Positions 45,525 through 54,595 are shown, numbered from the stretch's first letter. The stretch: 64,000 bases of DNA from Adhaeribacter rhizoryzae (GCF_008629685.1 NZ_VWSF01000003.1:222795-286794), one strand, 5' to 3'. A program made the numbers and translations. Notes: generated by a model not told the origin, from the sequence alone.

Positions 45525-45573
45525 AGTTTTATAATTCTATTATTTTAGCGTCATGGTAAGTTAAGTACAAGTA

Positions 45574-45581
45574 CAAAAATA
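45574..45581 (-). promoter_or_regulatory. Candidate -7 element of the M42 peptidase gene
   Basis: TATTTTTG on the minus strand fits TAnnTTTG and lies 49 bp before the ATG. No -33 element is seen at normal spacing. Confidence 0.3.
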
Positions 45582-45598
45582 AGAAGGCACAAAATAAC

Positions 45599-45654
45599 AG
45601 GTAAATTTTTACCGCCCCTGCCCGTCTTAAAACATGAGGGGAGTTTCCAGCAAC
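45599..45654 (-). repeat. Family C interspersed repeat, copy 2, at the 3' end of a gene
   Basis: The reverse complement TTGCTGGAAACTCCCC ... GGGCAGGGGCGGTAAA aligns with 8219-8272. The last eight or nine sense codons (LLETPLMF) and the TAA of the membrane protein gene are read from this repeat. Confidence 0.7.
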
Positions 45655-46316
45655 TTTTTTGCTGTTGTAAAATTAAAATCCTTTAAAAAATAAAAGCCAA
45701 CCACCAGGTACAACATACCCAAATGCGGCTTTAGTACCGTTACGAAGGCCAGCAACAAACCCGATAAGAGCAATAATTTAGTGGAAGGCCGGTTTAAATA
45801 CGAGTAAAAGCAGTAAGCAAAAAATATTAACAAACCAACCGATAAACTATCGGGCAATACAATAATACTATAAAACGAAACTGTCCAACTAAGCAAACAT
45901 AAAAGATAAGTCAGGTAAAACATAGTCCGGCTAGCCATTATCCGGCCGACTAAAAGTGCCAAAACAACAATGCTTATTGCCTCTGTACCAAGTTGCACCA
46001 ACAGCACCATGAAATCGGCGAACGCAACATTTAAAAATTGCCGAAAAAATAGGTATAACAAACTAAAATGCGGTAAGCGCCCGGCGTACACGTTTTCTTT
46101 ACCATTAAAAAAATAATACGTACCGGACTGGATATAATTCTCCATTGCCGCATGGTACGAAAAATAGTCGTGGCCCCGGATTACTAACTCGTCGAGGTGA
46201 TAACCAAGGGGAGCGCAGCTAAGCAGGTACCGCAGAAAAACAGCCGTCAGAAACTTCAGGGTAAATGCCAATAAAAATAAAGCAATCAGTTTTCTTCTAC
46301 CGGGGTAAGGCTTCAT
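45627..46316 (-). pseudogene. Truncated polytopic membrane protein gene, glycosyltransferase-like, ending in a repeat
   Basis: This 229-residue product has about five hydrophobic segments (LIALFLLAFTLKFLTAVFLR, FMVLLVQLGTEAISIVVLAL, VGLLIFFAYCFYSYL, LLLLSGLLLAFVTVLKPHLG). The last block resembles the L...GL..GL...KP....l segment of GT-C/ArnT-like membrane glycosyltransferases, which are usually about twice as long. The reading frame ends inside a family C repeat that supplies the last codons and stop, so the gene appears to have lost its 3' half. A functional short protein cannot be excluded. No remaining 3' part is seen next to it. Confidence 0.55.
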
Positions 46317-46507
46317 AAAATATTCCTAAACTAAAAATAAGTGCGCTGGAGCAGCCGCCTAATGAACTTTTAAAATTAAAATTCTCGTTTAAAATAGGTA
46401 ACATTTATTTTCTGCTTTCAGAATATATAAAATATTAATATTTAACTTAATTTAGAATTCCCTTTTTTTCAGCCTCCTGGGGTTAATATTTAACTATGAA
46501 GAAGTTG

Positions 46508-46515
46508 TATCTTTG
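46508..46515 (+). promoter_or_regulatory. -7 promoter element of the TPR gene
   Basis: TATCTTTG matches TAnnTTTG exactly, 17 bp before the ATG. Transcription would begin with a very short leader. No convincing -33 element was placed. Confidence 0.45.
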
Positions 46516-46532
46516 TCCCGGCATTTAATAAA

Positions 46533-47789
46533 ATGAAAAAAACTTTTTTACTTTTTTTCCCCTTATTTTTCCTGGCTATCGTGTCCCGGGCCCAAACCAC
46601 CGACCCCAAGCAACAAGCAGCTATCGATTCGGTTATTCGCCACATGGTAATCGACTCGGTTGATGTTACGCCCGAGGTTATTGACACCGATGGCTGGTTA
46701 TTATTAGACGAAAGCATTAAAAACGAATTATCCGGAGCCGTAGATAATCTCTACAACTTCAAGTACGCCCGAGCTGAACGGCAATTCCGTTCGTTGCGCC
46801 GACGTTACCCCGAGCACCCCATGCCTTATTTTTTAATGGGCTTGAGTCAATGGTGGAAAATAGTGCCAACTAATATTTTAAGCAAGCAATACGATAATGC
46901 TTTTTTCGCCTACATGGATACAACCATTACGTACGGCGAGAAATTATTAGTTAAGAAAAAGAATAATTACGAAGCCGCCTTTTTCCTGGCGGCGGCCCAC
47001 GGTTTTGCGGCCCGCCTGCATTCCGAGCGCAAAAACTGGCGCAAAGCTACCGTTCATAGCCGGCACGCCCTAAATTTTATGAACAAAGCCAAAGAAGCCA
47101 ACGGCCTGAGCCCGGAGTTTATGTTTGGCGAAGCGCTCTATAATTATTACGCCGTCTGGATTGGGCAGAATTACCCCTTGCTCCGTCCGGTATTGCTTTT
47201 CTTCCCCGACGGCAACAAACAACTGGGCCTTACCCAATTGAAGCAAGTAGCCGACAATGGCTTTTATACCGGCCTCGAAGCCAAATTCTTCCTGATGAAA
47301 ATATTGGCCAACGAAGAAAATAACCAGATGGGCGCCTACCCTATCTCTCGCTTCCTGGCTACCAAATATCCCGATAATGCCTACTTTCAGCGATTCTACG
47401 CCCGCTTATCCTTTGTTATTGGCAATCTTTCTGAAACTGAACGAATGTCCCTGCAAATCCTGGATAAGCTTAACCGCAAAATGCCGGGTTACGAATCTAT
47501 TAGTGGCCGTTATGCCGCCTACTTTTTAGGCTACATCAACCAAAACCGGAAAAACATACCCAAGGCCAAAGAATATTACCAGCAAGCCATTACCTTCGCC
47601 GAACAAACCGACGAAACCAAATCAGGCTACGCCGTACACGCCTACCTCAATCTAGCCCGCATGAGCCACGAAGAAAACAACATTAAGCAAGCCAAACAAT
47701 ACTACGAAATGGTAAAAGATCTGGCCGATGATGATAAGCGGGCGGAGAAGGAAGCGAAGCAGTATTTAAAAAAGTACCGGAAGGTTTAA
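46533..47789 (+). CDS. Tetratricopeptide-repeat protein, exported
   Basis: This 418-residue protein has a signal peptide (MKKTFLLFFPLFFLAIVSRA). TPR-like helical repeats follow: LYNFKYARAERQFRSLRRRY (about 70-90), YEAAFFLAAAHGFAARL, YFLGYINQNRKNIPKAKEYY and AYLNLARMSHEENNIKQAKQYYEMV. It probably serves as a periplasmic scaffold. It lies 47 bp upstream of a polytopic membrane protein gene on the same strand, so the two may form a unit at the edge of the polysaccharide cluster. Confidence 0.8.
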   Translation: MKKTFLLFFPLFFLAIVSRAQTTDPKQQAAIDSVIRHMVIDSVDVTPEVIDTDGWLLLDESIKNELSGAVDNLYNFKYARAERQFRSLRRRYPEHPMPYFLMGLSQWWKIVPTNILSKQYDNAFFAYMDTTITYGEKLLVKKKNNYEAAFFLAAAHGFAARLHSERKNWRKATVHSRHALNFMNKAKEANGLSPEFMFGEALYNYYAVWIGQNYPLLRPVLLFFPDGNKQLGLTQLKQVADNGFYTGLEAKFFLMKILANEENNQMGAYPISRFLATKYPDNAYFQRFYARLSFVIGNLSETERMSLQILDKLNRKMPGYESISGRYAAYFLGYINQNRKNIPKAKEYYQQAITFAEQTDETKSGYAVHAYLNLARMSHEENNIKQAKQYYEMVKDLADDDKRAEKEAKQYLKKYRKV

Positions 47790-47836
47790 TAAAATCGATA
47801 CTTTAATTAATATTCACATTTAAAAACTTTAATAGT

Positions 47837-49186
47837 TTGGGAGTTAGCGATTTACTTCTTGTTCCATTGTACTTGCTACTTATTTACGGCTTAGCTGCCG
47901 GAGTAAGGAAAAGTGTTACGAATAGATTTACGAGAAGATATTTCATGCCCGCCCTTACTGTAAAATTGGTTGGAGCGATAGCATTAGGTATAATTTTTCA
48001 ATTTTATTATGGCCGAGGCTCAATGCCCAGTGGTGACACTGGTAATTATTATAAACAAAGCCGGATAGTAATGCAGGCATTTTACGATTCTCCGGCTACT
48101 GGTATTAAACTGCTTCTTTCTAAGGGCGAATACAATTCAAGCACCGTCAGGTACGCAAGCCGTATGTACTGGTATACATCCTCCACTGAATTCTTTGTAA
48201 TTAAAGTAGCTAGCTTTTTTGGCATAATAGGATTAGGTAGTTATGCCGTTATAGCTTTGTTCTTCGCATTTACCAGTTTTAGCGGTATGTGGTCAATGTA
48301 CCTTACTTTTCTTAAACTATATCCAAATCTACACAAGCAATTAGCTATAGCCATCTTTTTCCTACCTTCGGTTTTTTTCTGGGGCTCAGGCCTGATGAAA
48401 GATTCTATAACCATAGGGGCTTTAGGGTGGTTGTTTTATGGGTTTCATACCTTTGCTATTGAAAAGAAATCATTATTGAAAGCAGCATTTATTATTTTTA
48501 TTTCCGCTTATGTACTATATACAGTGAAAGTATATATTTTATTAGCGTTCCTACCACCTGCCTTGTTCTGGATTTTTATTGAAAACAATCGCAAAATCAG
48601 AAACACTTTACTTCGCAATTTAGCTAAGCCGTTTTTTATTTTAATAGGTTTAGGAGTTGCTTATTTGGGGGCTACTAATCTAACAGAAGGTGATTCAAAA
48701 TATGACATAGATAACATAGGTGAACGCACTAAAATAAATGCTATCTATTTAACTGAACAAGTAGCTACAGGCTCAGCCTATAATATAGGTATATTTGATG
48801 GTAGTTTAAGTAGTATGATTACAGTTGGGCCGCAAGCCATCGTAGTTGCCCTCTACCGACCTTTTCTTTGGGAAGTACGTAATCCGGTAATGCTGCTTTC
48901 GGCTATTGAAGCCACAATCTTTATCTATCTTACTTTAACTTTGTTTTACAAAACAGGTTTCTTTAAAAGCATAAAACTTATTACCTCTACACCTATTTTA
49001 TTATTCAGTATACTATTTTCGATTGTTCTGGCATTTGCGGTGGGCACTAACAGTGGCAATTTCGGGACTTTGGTTCGTTATAAAATTCCCTTGATGCCTT
49101 TTTACTTGTCTGCCTTATATATTATGCGTTATCATTACTTGGTAAAAAGACCTAAGAAATTAGTACGATTAGCAACAACAGCGTAA
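47837..49186 (+). CDS. Polytopic membrane protein, candidate glycan polymerase-like
   Basis: This 449-residue protein has about ten transmembrane segments (for instance LAIAIFFLPSVFFWGSGLMK, VYILLAFLPPALFWIFI, ILLFSILFSIVLAFAVG). The FFLPSVFFWGSGLMKDS block recurs in membrane proteins of Bacteroidota exopolysaccharide loci. A Wzy-like polymerase role is possible from context only. The start is a TTG: an in-frame stop lies upstream and the next ATG would remove the first helix. Its last 52 bp overlap the converging glycosyltransferase gene. Confidence 0.65.
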   Translation: MGVSDLLLVPLYLLLIYGLAAGVRKSVTNRFTRRYFMPALTVKLVGAIALGIIFQFYYGRGSMPSGDTGNYYKQSRIVMQAFYDSPATGIKLLLSKGEYNSSTVRYASRMYWYTSSTEFFVIKVASFFGIIGLGSYAVIALFFAFTSFSGMWSMYLTFLKLYPNLHKQLAIAIFFLPSVFFWGSGLMKDSITIGALGWLFYGFHTFAIEKKSLLKAAFIIFISAYVLYTVKVYILLAFLPPALFWIFIENNRKIRNTLLRNLAKPFFILIGLGVAYLGATNLTEGDSKYDIDNIGERTKINAIYLTEQVATGSAYNIGIFDGSLSSMITVGPQAIVVALYRPFLWEVRNPVMLLSAIEATIFIYLTLTLFYKTGFFKSIKLITSTPILLFSILFSIVLAFAVGTNSGNFGTLVRYKIPLMPFYLSALYIMRYHYLVKRPKKLVRLATTA

Positions 49187-50214
49187 CATTTATCTACTTT
49201 CTCTTTAGCAGCCGTTCCCAATTTTGCTCGTAAAACCGAGTCTACTATTAATTGTTCCAAATGGTAATACCATTCTTCCGGAGAAGAACACACGTAGCCG
49301 TTATTACCGTTTTCTACTACTTCTACATTCATACCAATCGGTGATACTACTGGCGGTATACCCAATGACATGTATTGTAATGCTTTAAAGGCGCACTTCC
49401 CTTTAGCCCAAGGATCATCTTCTAATGGCATTAGGCCCACATTAAACTTAAGCAAGTCTTCAATTTCAGTTTCTTTCTGCCAAGGTTTATAAACTAATGA
49501 TCTTAGATCAAATTCAGGAGGTTTGTTTGAAATCACTAAAAATTCAAAAGCATATTTCTCCTCTAAATTTTGTAAAACCGGTAAAATCATTTCCAGGTAC
49601 TTCAAAGTGGAGTGCGTACCGGTCCAGCCAATTACCACTTTGCTTGTATTTTGTACTTTAAGTTTATTATGATGATTAATGGTATCGATAGTGGTAGGAT
49701 TTACGATAGCATGAGAATTAAACTTACCTGCATAAGCCTGTAAATAGCTATTACCACAACTAACTTTTGTAGCCCATCTACAAATTTGTCCTACCTTCTG
49801 GCTCCAACGAAGTCCGGCTACTAATTTATTGTTAGCAGACGTACTCGGAATCCAAATAGCATCATCAAAATCGTAAATAATTTTTTTCTTCAGTATCCTA
49901 GCCAATATCCACTCTACCCAAGGTGGGCCGACCGGAGTAGCTTCGCGATGAATAAAAATTAAATCAAATTTACTGGCTCGGAAGAGCAATAAGAACCGGT
50001 GCCCGAAACCCTTGATAGTTCCTGTTATTTTTTTAAATGTATGTCCGGGTTTATATAAAATTTCCCATGTTGCATCATCCAGAAATGATGCAACCTGATA
50101 AGAGAAACCAGCCTCCTTCAATATATCAAAATATTGCTCAAACCGAAATCGTTGCGACGGTGCTTTACCTAATGGATACGGTACAACAAAAAGAATATTT
50201 TTTTTTAATTGCAT
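49135..50214 (-). CDS. Glycosyltransferase, GT4-like (GT-B fold)
   Basis: This 359-residue protein opens ILFVVPYPLGKAPSQRFRFE, has FDLIFIHREATPVGPPWVEW and IYDFDDAIWIPS, and continues to VVIGWTGTHSTLKYLEMILP and a C-terminal donor-site region ALQYMSLGIPPVVSPIG. This is the layout of GT-B retaining glycosyltransferases of the GT4 group. Donor and acceptor sugars cannot be told. The gene sits 33 bp downstream of the CotH gene on the same strand. Its 3' end overlaps the 47837 gene by 52 bp, tail to tail. Confidence 0.83.
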   Translation of the reverse strand: MQLKKNILFVVPYPLGKAPSQRFRFEQYFDILKEAGFSYQVASFLDDATWEILYKPGHTFKKITGTIKGFGHRFLLLFRASKFDLIFIHREATPVGPPWVEWILARILKKKIIYDFDDAIWIPSTSANNKLVAGLRWSQKVGQICRWATKVSCGNSYLQAYAGKFNSHAIVNPTTIDTINHHNKLKVQNTSKVVIGWTGTHSTLKYLEMILPVLQNLEEKYAFEFLVISNKPPEFDLRSLVYKPWQKETEIEDLLKFNVGLMPLEDDPWAKGKCAFKALQYMSLGIPPVVSPIGMNVEVVENGNNGYVCSSPEEWYYHLEQLIVDSVLRAKLGTAAKEKVDKCYAVVANRTNFLGLFTK

Positions 50215-50247
50215 AATATAAATAAAGCAGAAACATCATTTATAATG

Positions 50248-51990
50248 TTACTGCTGGTAGCGTGCCTTTAAGGCATCTAATTCCTGGCGTTGGTATCTCG
50301 GTCTTGTTTTGGCAAATAATCGTAACACTTCAACTTGTTTCTTCCACTCACCTGCCGAATTAAAAGTTCGCCACCTAGCAATATGCTCCTCCATTTCTGG
50401 AGCAATTTCCTTCTCCATGCTGTTGATTATTTTAATAACTTTATCTGGTTGGAAGGTATTTTCTAAGTGGTACTCAAACCGTTCCAAAAACTTAATTCGA
50501 AAAGCTTTGTTATCTAATAATTTGTTAAATAACTGACCTAGCCCTTTTTTATTTAATAAGTAGTTTAACATATTATATGAAGCTGGCCTTTCAGCTCCAA
50601 AAGCAATATCGGTATCATACAAAGCCCACCGCCACCGACCATCTTTAAACGATTTTTCTTCTTTATTTTTCCCGCTATTGTATCTCCACAAATTAATGTT
50701 GTTATGGGGCCAATCCGGATTTGAACAGTAAACTTCTGCAATTATATAATCAATGAAATTATCCACGTCCATTTCTGACTCTACTACTTTGTAATTCTCC
50801 GGAATAGCCATATTATTTTTTGAAACGAAATTTAAGAGTTTAACAAAAGATGCACTATCGGCTGGTTTTCCATATTCCACAGCCATATTAACTCCCAAAA
50901 TAGATAAGCTATCCAGGGGAATATTATACTTGTGCGAGAAGTAGAATTCATCTACACGCTGACGAATGTCATGTATTCCCCAATATTCGCCGTTAATAAA
51001 TAAAATACTAGGCCTGTAGTTCTGTAAATCTAAAGTAGTATTGCCTTTTAATATTTGCTGCATTAGGGCATCTCGCATCCGCGCCTTATACATATCTTGT
51101 CCGGAGTTTCTTAACAAAAAGGTATTCTGCTGTTGTAAACTTCCGGGACCAAAAAGGGGATAATTCAATAAGGCATCGCCATACTTTTGATTGATATAGA
51201 ATTTTAAAGATTTTTGCGGACGCTCCCGTGTAGCATTGCCATGTATCCGAACACCAGCATTTATTTTAAATCCAAGATTACTTGCACCTTCAAAAAAATC
51301 CAGCACTACTGGCCGCTCCCAACGCTCGCCCCGTCTTTTATAATTAGTAGGAAAGCCTTTTCGGTAATCTTCAATGCTGATGTTATTTTTCAAATAATAA
51401 TCTTTATCATCGGTGGTAGCGCCATTTATATAAATTCCATTCTTATACCCAAATAAATTTTCTTCGTCAGTTACTAACGAAAATACTGGTAAAGAATACC
51501 TACTTCTACCAGTTGGGTGAATAAAGTAACTGGCCACCGTTTCTTGGCTTTTTATTGAATCATTAACAACCGTAATAGCCCGCACTATGCAGCCTTTAAA
51601 AACACGGCTTATCGGATAAAAGAAAACGGGCGAATTCTTAATTTCGGAGAGTTTATTCGGCTCATCAGCCCGCGAGGAGATTTGAATTGGCTCTTGATAT
51701 AAATCCGAATCAATTGTGGGTTTCGTACCATCGGTAGTAAAATAGATTTTAGCTTGCGGATTACTGGAAGTTAAGCTAAGAAAAAAAGAGCTGGTGTAAA
51801 ACCCCGATGGCTGGGATAATTGCGGTTCCGCAATTACATTATTCACAATTAACGCACGTTCTGCCTTAGGCTTCTTTAAGAAAGCATACCCCGAAAGACA
51901 AAAAACAAAAGCAATCAGCAACACTATCACTGCCTGTACTCTAACTTGTTTCTTCTTTCTATTTGAGCTCCTTTCTAGGATTGCTTTCAT
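50248..51990 (-). CDS. CotH kinase family protein with chitobiase/BHB C-terminal-like domain
   Basis: This 580-residue protein has a single N-terminal membrane anchor (about residues 19-37). An immunoglobulin-like chitobiase C-terminal domain follows (FFLSLTSSNPQAKIYFTTDG). Its CotH domain contains FLLRNSGQDMYKARMRDALM, GEYWGIHDIRQRVDEF, VYCSNPDWPHNNINLWR and WRWALYDTDIAFG, which matches the conserved R...N..D and D-T-D kinase residues. Family members phosphorylate secreted proteins (as in Bacillus spore coat assembly). It lies 12 bp after the VTC-domain gene, so the two are clearly co-transcribed. Confidence 0.9.
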   Translation of the reverse strand: MKAILERSSNRKKKQVRVQAVIVLLIAFVFCLSGYAFLKKPKAERALIVNNVIAEPQLSQPSGFYTSSFFLSLTSSNPQAKIYFTTDGTKPTIDSDLYQEPIQISSRADEPNKLSEIKNSPVFFYPISRVFKGCIVRAITVVNDSIKSQETVASYFIHPTGRSRYSLPVFSLVTDEENLFGYKNGIYINGATTDDKDYYLKNNISIEDYRKGFPTNYKRRGERWERPVVLDFFEGASNLGFKINAGVRIHGNATRERPQKSLKFYINQKYGDALLNYPLFGPGSLQQQNTFLLRNSGQDMYKARMRDALMQQILKGNTTLDLQNYRPSILFINGEYWGIHDIRQRVDEFYFSHKYNIPLDSLSILGVNMAVEYGKPADSASFVKLLNFVSKNNMAIPENYKVVESEMDVDNFIDYIIAEVYCSNPDWPHNNINLWRYNSGKNKEEKSFKDGRWRWALYDTDIAFGAERPASYNMLNYLLNKKGLGQLFNKLLDNKAFRIKFLERFEYHLENTFQPDKVIKIINSMEKEIAPEMEEHIARWRTFNSAGEWKKQVEVLRLFAKTRPRYQRQELDALKARYQQ

Positions 51991-52002
51991 AAAGTAAAAT
52001 AA

Positions 52003-52704
52003 TTACAAAAAGAGGCGTTCTAACCCTTGCACATACTTAGAACTCTTGGTTAAAGGAAAAGGGAATAAAGCCGATACTTCTCTGGCTTCCTGATCAGCCC
52101 CGTGGGCATACTTTAACTCCATAATTAGGGTATTACGATCATGAGAATTTTCCAGAAATAATGGATTATGATAACTAATTCGATGGTAATTCATTTTTTG
52201 ATCAATGGTTATTCTGAACTTTCTATCGAATGACAAGTAGTAGTGCCGATGGTATTGGTTTAAAATTGCAGGTTGCAACGAAGCGAGGTCCTTTTTGATC
52301 TGGACCGGCACATCATTACGGTTTAAAGCATCTAAAATAGAATCTTTAGAAAAATTTTTATCTAATACAAAAGGATTTAATTTGTAAGATTTCTTAATGC
52401 CTAACAATCCCTCCTTAATTTTTAATTCCAGAACAGGCTTTTTTATCTCACCAAACAAATTGCCGTACCATCTTATACGCACCTTTAAACGTTGCTGATT
52501 TCCCTCTACATTATCGGCGTAATGCTTAAAGCCAAAAGTATCAAAATAAATGTTGTTTATGGTCCTGGGATGGAAAACAGGCCTAAAGCCTTTGGGATGT
52601 AACTGGCAAGCTAACTTCACTTCAGCAAAAGAAATTCCTTCTATCAAATACTTCCGCTCATATCTAAATTTATCTAAACCCAACTTTTTATTAACCGACT
52701 TCAT
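52003..52704 (-). CDS. VTC-domain (polyphosphate polymerase-like) protein
   Basis: This 233-residue protein has the CYTH-like tunnel fold of VTC domains: KFRYERKYLIEGISF with the ERKY motif, LKVRIRWYGNLF, PVLELKIKEGLLGIKKSY, YYLSFDRKFRITIDQKM and the closing LIMELKYA. Basic and acidic residues of the tunnel (K-x-R-x-R, E-x-K, R, E-L-K) are present. In yeast the VTC4 domain makes polyphosphate from ATP. Bacterial versions beside CotH and DUF4956 have no proven substrate. It overlaps neither neighbour and has 12-bp gaps to both. Confidence 0.88.
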   Translation of the reverse strand: MKSVNKKLGLDKFRYERKYLIEGISFAEVKLACQLHPKGFRPVFHPRTINNIYFDTFGFKHYADNVEGNQQRLKVRIRWYGNLFGEIKKPVLELKIKEGLLGIKKSYKLNPFVLDKNFSKDSILDALNRNDVPVQIKKDLASLQPAILNQYHRHYYLSFDRKFRITIDQKMNYHRISYHNPLFLENSHDRNTLIMELKYAHGADQEAREVSALFPFPLTKSSKYVQGLERLFL

Positions 52705-52716
52705 CTATATAATCAA

Positions 52717-53415
52717 TTAAAAGTCGCGGGTAGTATCAACAAAGGTAAGGTTTAAATGCGGGTACTGGCTTTTTAATGATGAACGGGCTTTTTCCAAGGC
52801 TTGATAATCTTCTACATCCACTACAAACGAAGCTTCTAAAGTATCCTCGGTTTCATCCAACCTTTTTAACTTAACTCCCTGAACACAAGAACGCAGAATT
52901 TGTACAACTTGATTTAAATCTGGCATTTGCCCGTTGTTGTTTGAAATGGTAAAATATAAATTTTGATTATCCAATGGTTTCTGTGAACGGTTTCTAAACC
53001 AGATTACAATCATAAACCCAGCAAAGGCTATAATAGTTAAGATGGTTAAACCCGCACCGCAACCTAAACCAATAGCAATAGTCAAAAACAAATAGGTAAG
53101 TTCTTCCGGCTCTTTGATAGCAGAACGGAAGCGAACAATTGAAAGTGCCCCTACCAATCCTAAGGATAAAGCTAAAGATGTTTTAACTACCGAGATAATG
53201 AACATGGTGGTAAGAGCCAAAATAACAAAGTTCCGGGAAAACACCTTACGATTAGATAATGCATGACCGTATTTGGTATACATTTTACCTAATAAAAAGG
53301 CTAATATAGCACAAACTAAAAAGCTAAAAATAAAATTTGGAATATTTCGATAAGAAAACCCTGCTAAATTATCAATTATTAATCCTCTTACAAATTGGGA
53401 AATATCCATCGTCAT
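52717..53415 (-). CDS. DUF4956 domain membrane protein
   Basis: This 232-residue protein has about four transmembrane segments (IFSFLVCAILAFLLGKMY, FVILALTTMFIISVVKTS, TYLFLTIAIGLGCGAGLTIL, IIAFAGFMIVIWF) followed by a soluble C-terminal region of about 85 residues. SLGLVGALSIVRFRSAIKEP is the DUF4956 signature. The family often occurs beside VTC-domain and CotH genes, as here. Its role is unknown and a membrane partner or transporter is plausible. It is the first gene of the three-gene operon. Confidence 0.9.
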   Translation of the reverse strand: MTMDISQFVRGLIIDNLAGFSYRNIPNFIFSFLVCAILAFLLGKMYTKYGHALSNRKVFSRNFVILALTTMFIISVVKTSLALSLGLVGALSIVRFRSAIKEPEELTYLFLTIAIGLGCGAGLTILTIIAFAGFMIVIWFRNRSQKPLDNQNLYFTISNNNGQMPDLNQVVQILRSCVQGVKLKRLDETEDTLEASFVVDVEDYQALEKARSSLKSQYPHLNLTFVDTTRDF

Positions 53416-53464
53416 TAATTAAATAAAAAAAATGTGGAAAAGATTAGCTAAATATAATTAAATA

Positions 53465-53494
53465 CAAACTTAATCAATTTCAGTTACTAACAAT
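53465..53494 (-). promoter_or_regulatory. Bacteroidota-type promoter of the DUF4956-VTC-CotH operon
   Basis: On the minus strand ATTG (53494-53491), an 18-nt spacer and TAAGTTTG (53472-53465) fit TTTG...TAnnTTTG with one mismatch in the -33 box. The -7 element lies 49 bp upstream of the DUF4956 ATG. Confidence 0.6.
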
Positions 53495-53497
53495 AAA

Positions 53498-54544
53498 CTA
53501 AGGTTTAAACTCCTCGCTAATCCAATCAGCTATTTTTAACTCTTCAAAAAGATTCGTTACTTTTTTATGATGCCTAAATAAGTTCGTTATAAATCCAAAA
53601 TGACTTTCTAAATCGGATCTAACCTGATAGTAATTTTTGCCGAAAAAAGCTAAAGGAAGTTCAAAAAAAATATTTTTGATAATCAAATATAAACCAGTAA
53701 CATAAAGCCAAATAATACCGTGATTAAATCGCTCTTTTTGTTTATTAATTAAAAGTTTGTAAGGCATAAGAAAAGGATAGGTATTGCCAAAACCTTTTTT
53801 CATTTTTTTATAATAAGCCCAACTTAAGCGTCCTTTTGGTAAAAAATGCTGAAATTGCATTCTTTCATCATAATAGATTTTATTCCCGGTTAAAATTAAA
53901 GCGTAACAAAGTTCAACATCTTCTCCAGGATTTAAATTTTTACCTGTTCGACCAGTAAGAATTTTAATAAAGCCTTTTTTTTCAATATCTTTCAATACAG
54001 ATTTCCGAAAAACACCGCCTGCTGTATATATAAACCCCCTAATCTTTGATATTTCACCATGTTTAACAGGACCTTGGCCACCAATGGCATAGGCTGACTT
54101 CAATGATTCAAACCAAACAGGTGGTGTAATTTCACAAATGTCATTAGCGTGTCCTCCTAAAGCACTTATATGTGGATTTGAAATCATTATCTCATAGGCT
54201 AGCTCAACATAATTTTCTGCTAACCAATTATCATCATCGCAAAATAATATAAACTCAAAGTTTGCTTTTTCAATACCCAAATCCCGAGCGGGTCCTGTGC
54301 CTGGTATAGGTTGAGGTATAATAAATAAAGGAGCATTATTTTTATACTTTTCCCATTCATTTCTAGCCACTAAAGCCGTATTATCAGTTGAGGCATTATC
54401 AATCACAAGAATCTCCCATTGGAGATTTGGCTTTGTTATTTTTTGCTTAGCTAAATGCTTTAAAGTTTGTGGTAAACGACTGCTACTATTATAGCAACAA
54501 ATTACAACGGAAATTCCCAAAGGGGATCCTGTATTGGAGGGCAT
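53498..54544 (-). CDS. Glycosyltransferase family 2
   Basis: This 348-residue protein has the GT-A fold: SVVICCYNSSSRLPQTLKHL, WEILVIDNASTDNTALVARN, and the metal-binding cluster FILFCDDDNWL. GGHANDICEITPP and NPGEDVELCYAL follow, matching GT2 residues for acceptor handling. The C-terminal 90 residues are hydrophobic in part (IIWLYVTGLYLIIKNIFF), so it may associate with the membrane. The sequence is more A+T-rich than the housekeeping genes. The donor sugar is unknown. Confidence 0.87.
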   Translation of the reverse strand: MPSNTGSPLGISVVICCYNSSSRLPQTLKHLAKQKITKPNLQWEILVIDNASTDNTALVARNEWEKYKNNAPLFIIPQPIPGTGPARDLGIEKANFEFILFCDDDNWLAENYVELAYEIMISNPHISALGGHANDICEITPPVWFESLKSAYAIGGQGPVKHGEISKIRGFIYTAGGVFRKSVLKDIEKKGFIKILTGRTGKNLNPGEDVELCYALILTGNKIYYDERMQFQHFLPKGRLSWAYYKKMKKGFGNTYPFLMPYKLLINKQKERFNHGIIWLYVTGLYLIIKNIFFELPLAFFGKNYYQVRSDLESHFGFITNLFRHHKKVTNLFEELKIADWISEEFKP

Positions 54545-54595
54545 GAAAATAATGAATTAATTTTGTCTGCTTTTTTGATCTTATTTAAAGGTTAG

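Noticed and set aside
45627-46316. Intact small membrane protein gene
   Set aside because: The stop and last codons come from a dispersed repeat and the product is about half the length expected for this fold, so a truncated gene is more likely, although not proven.
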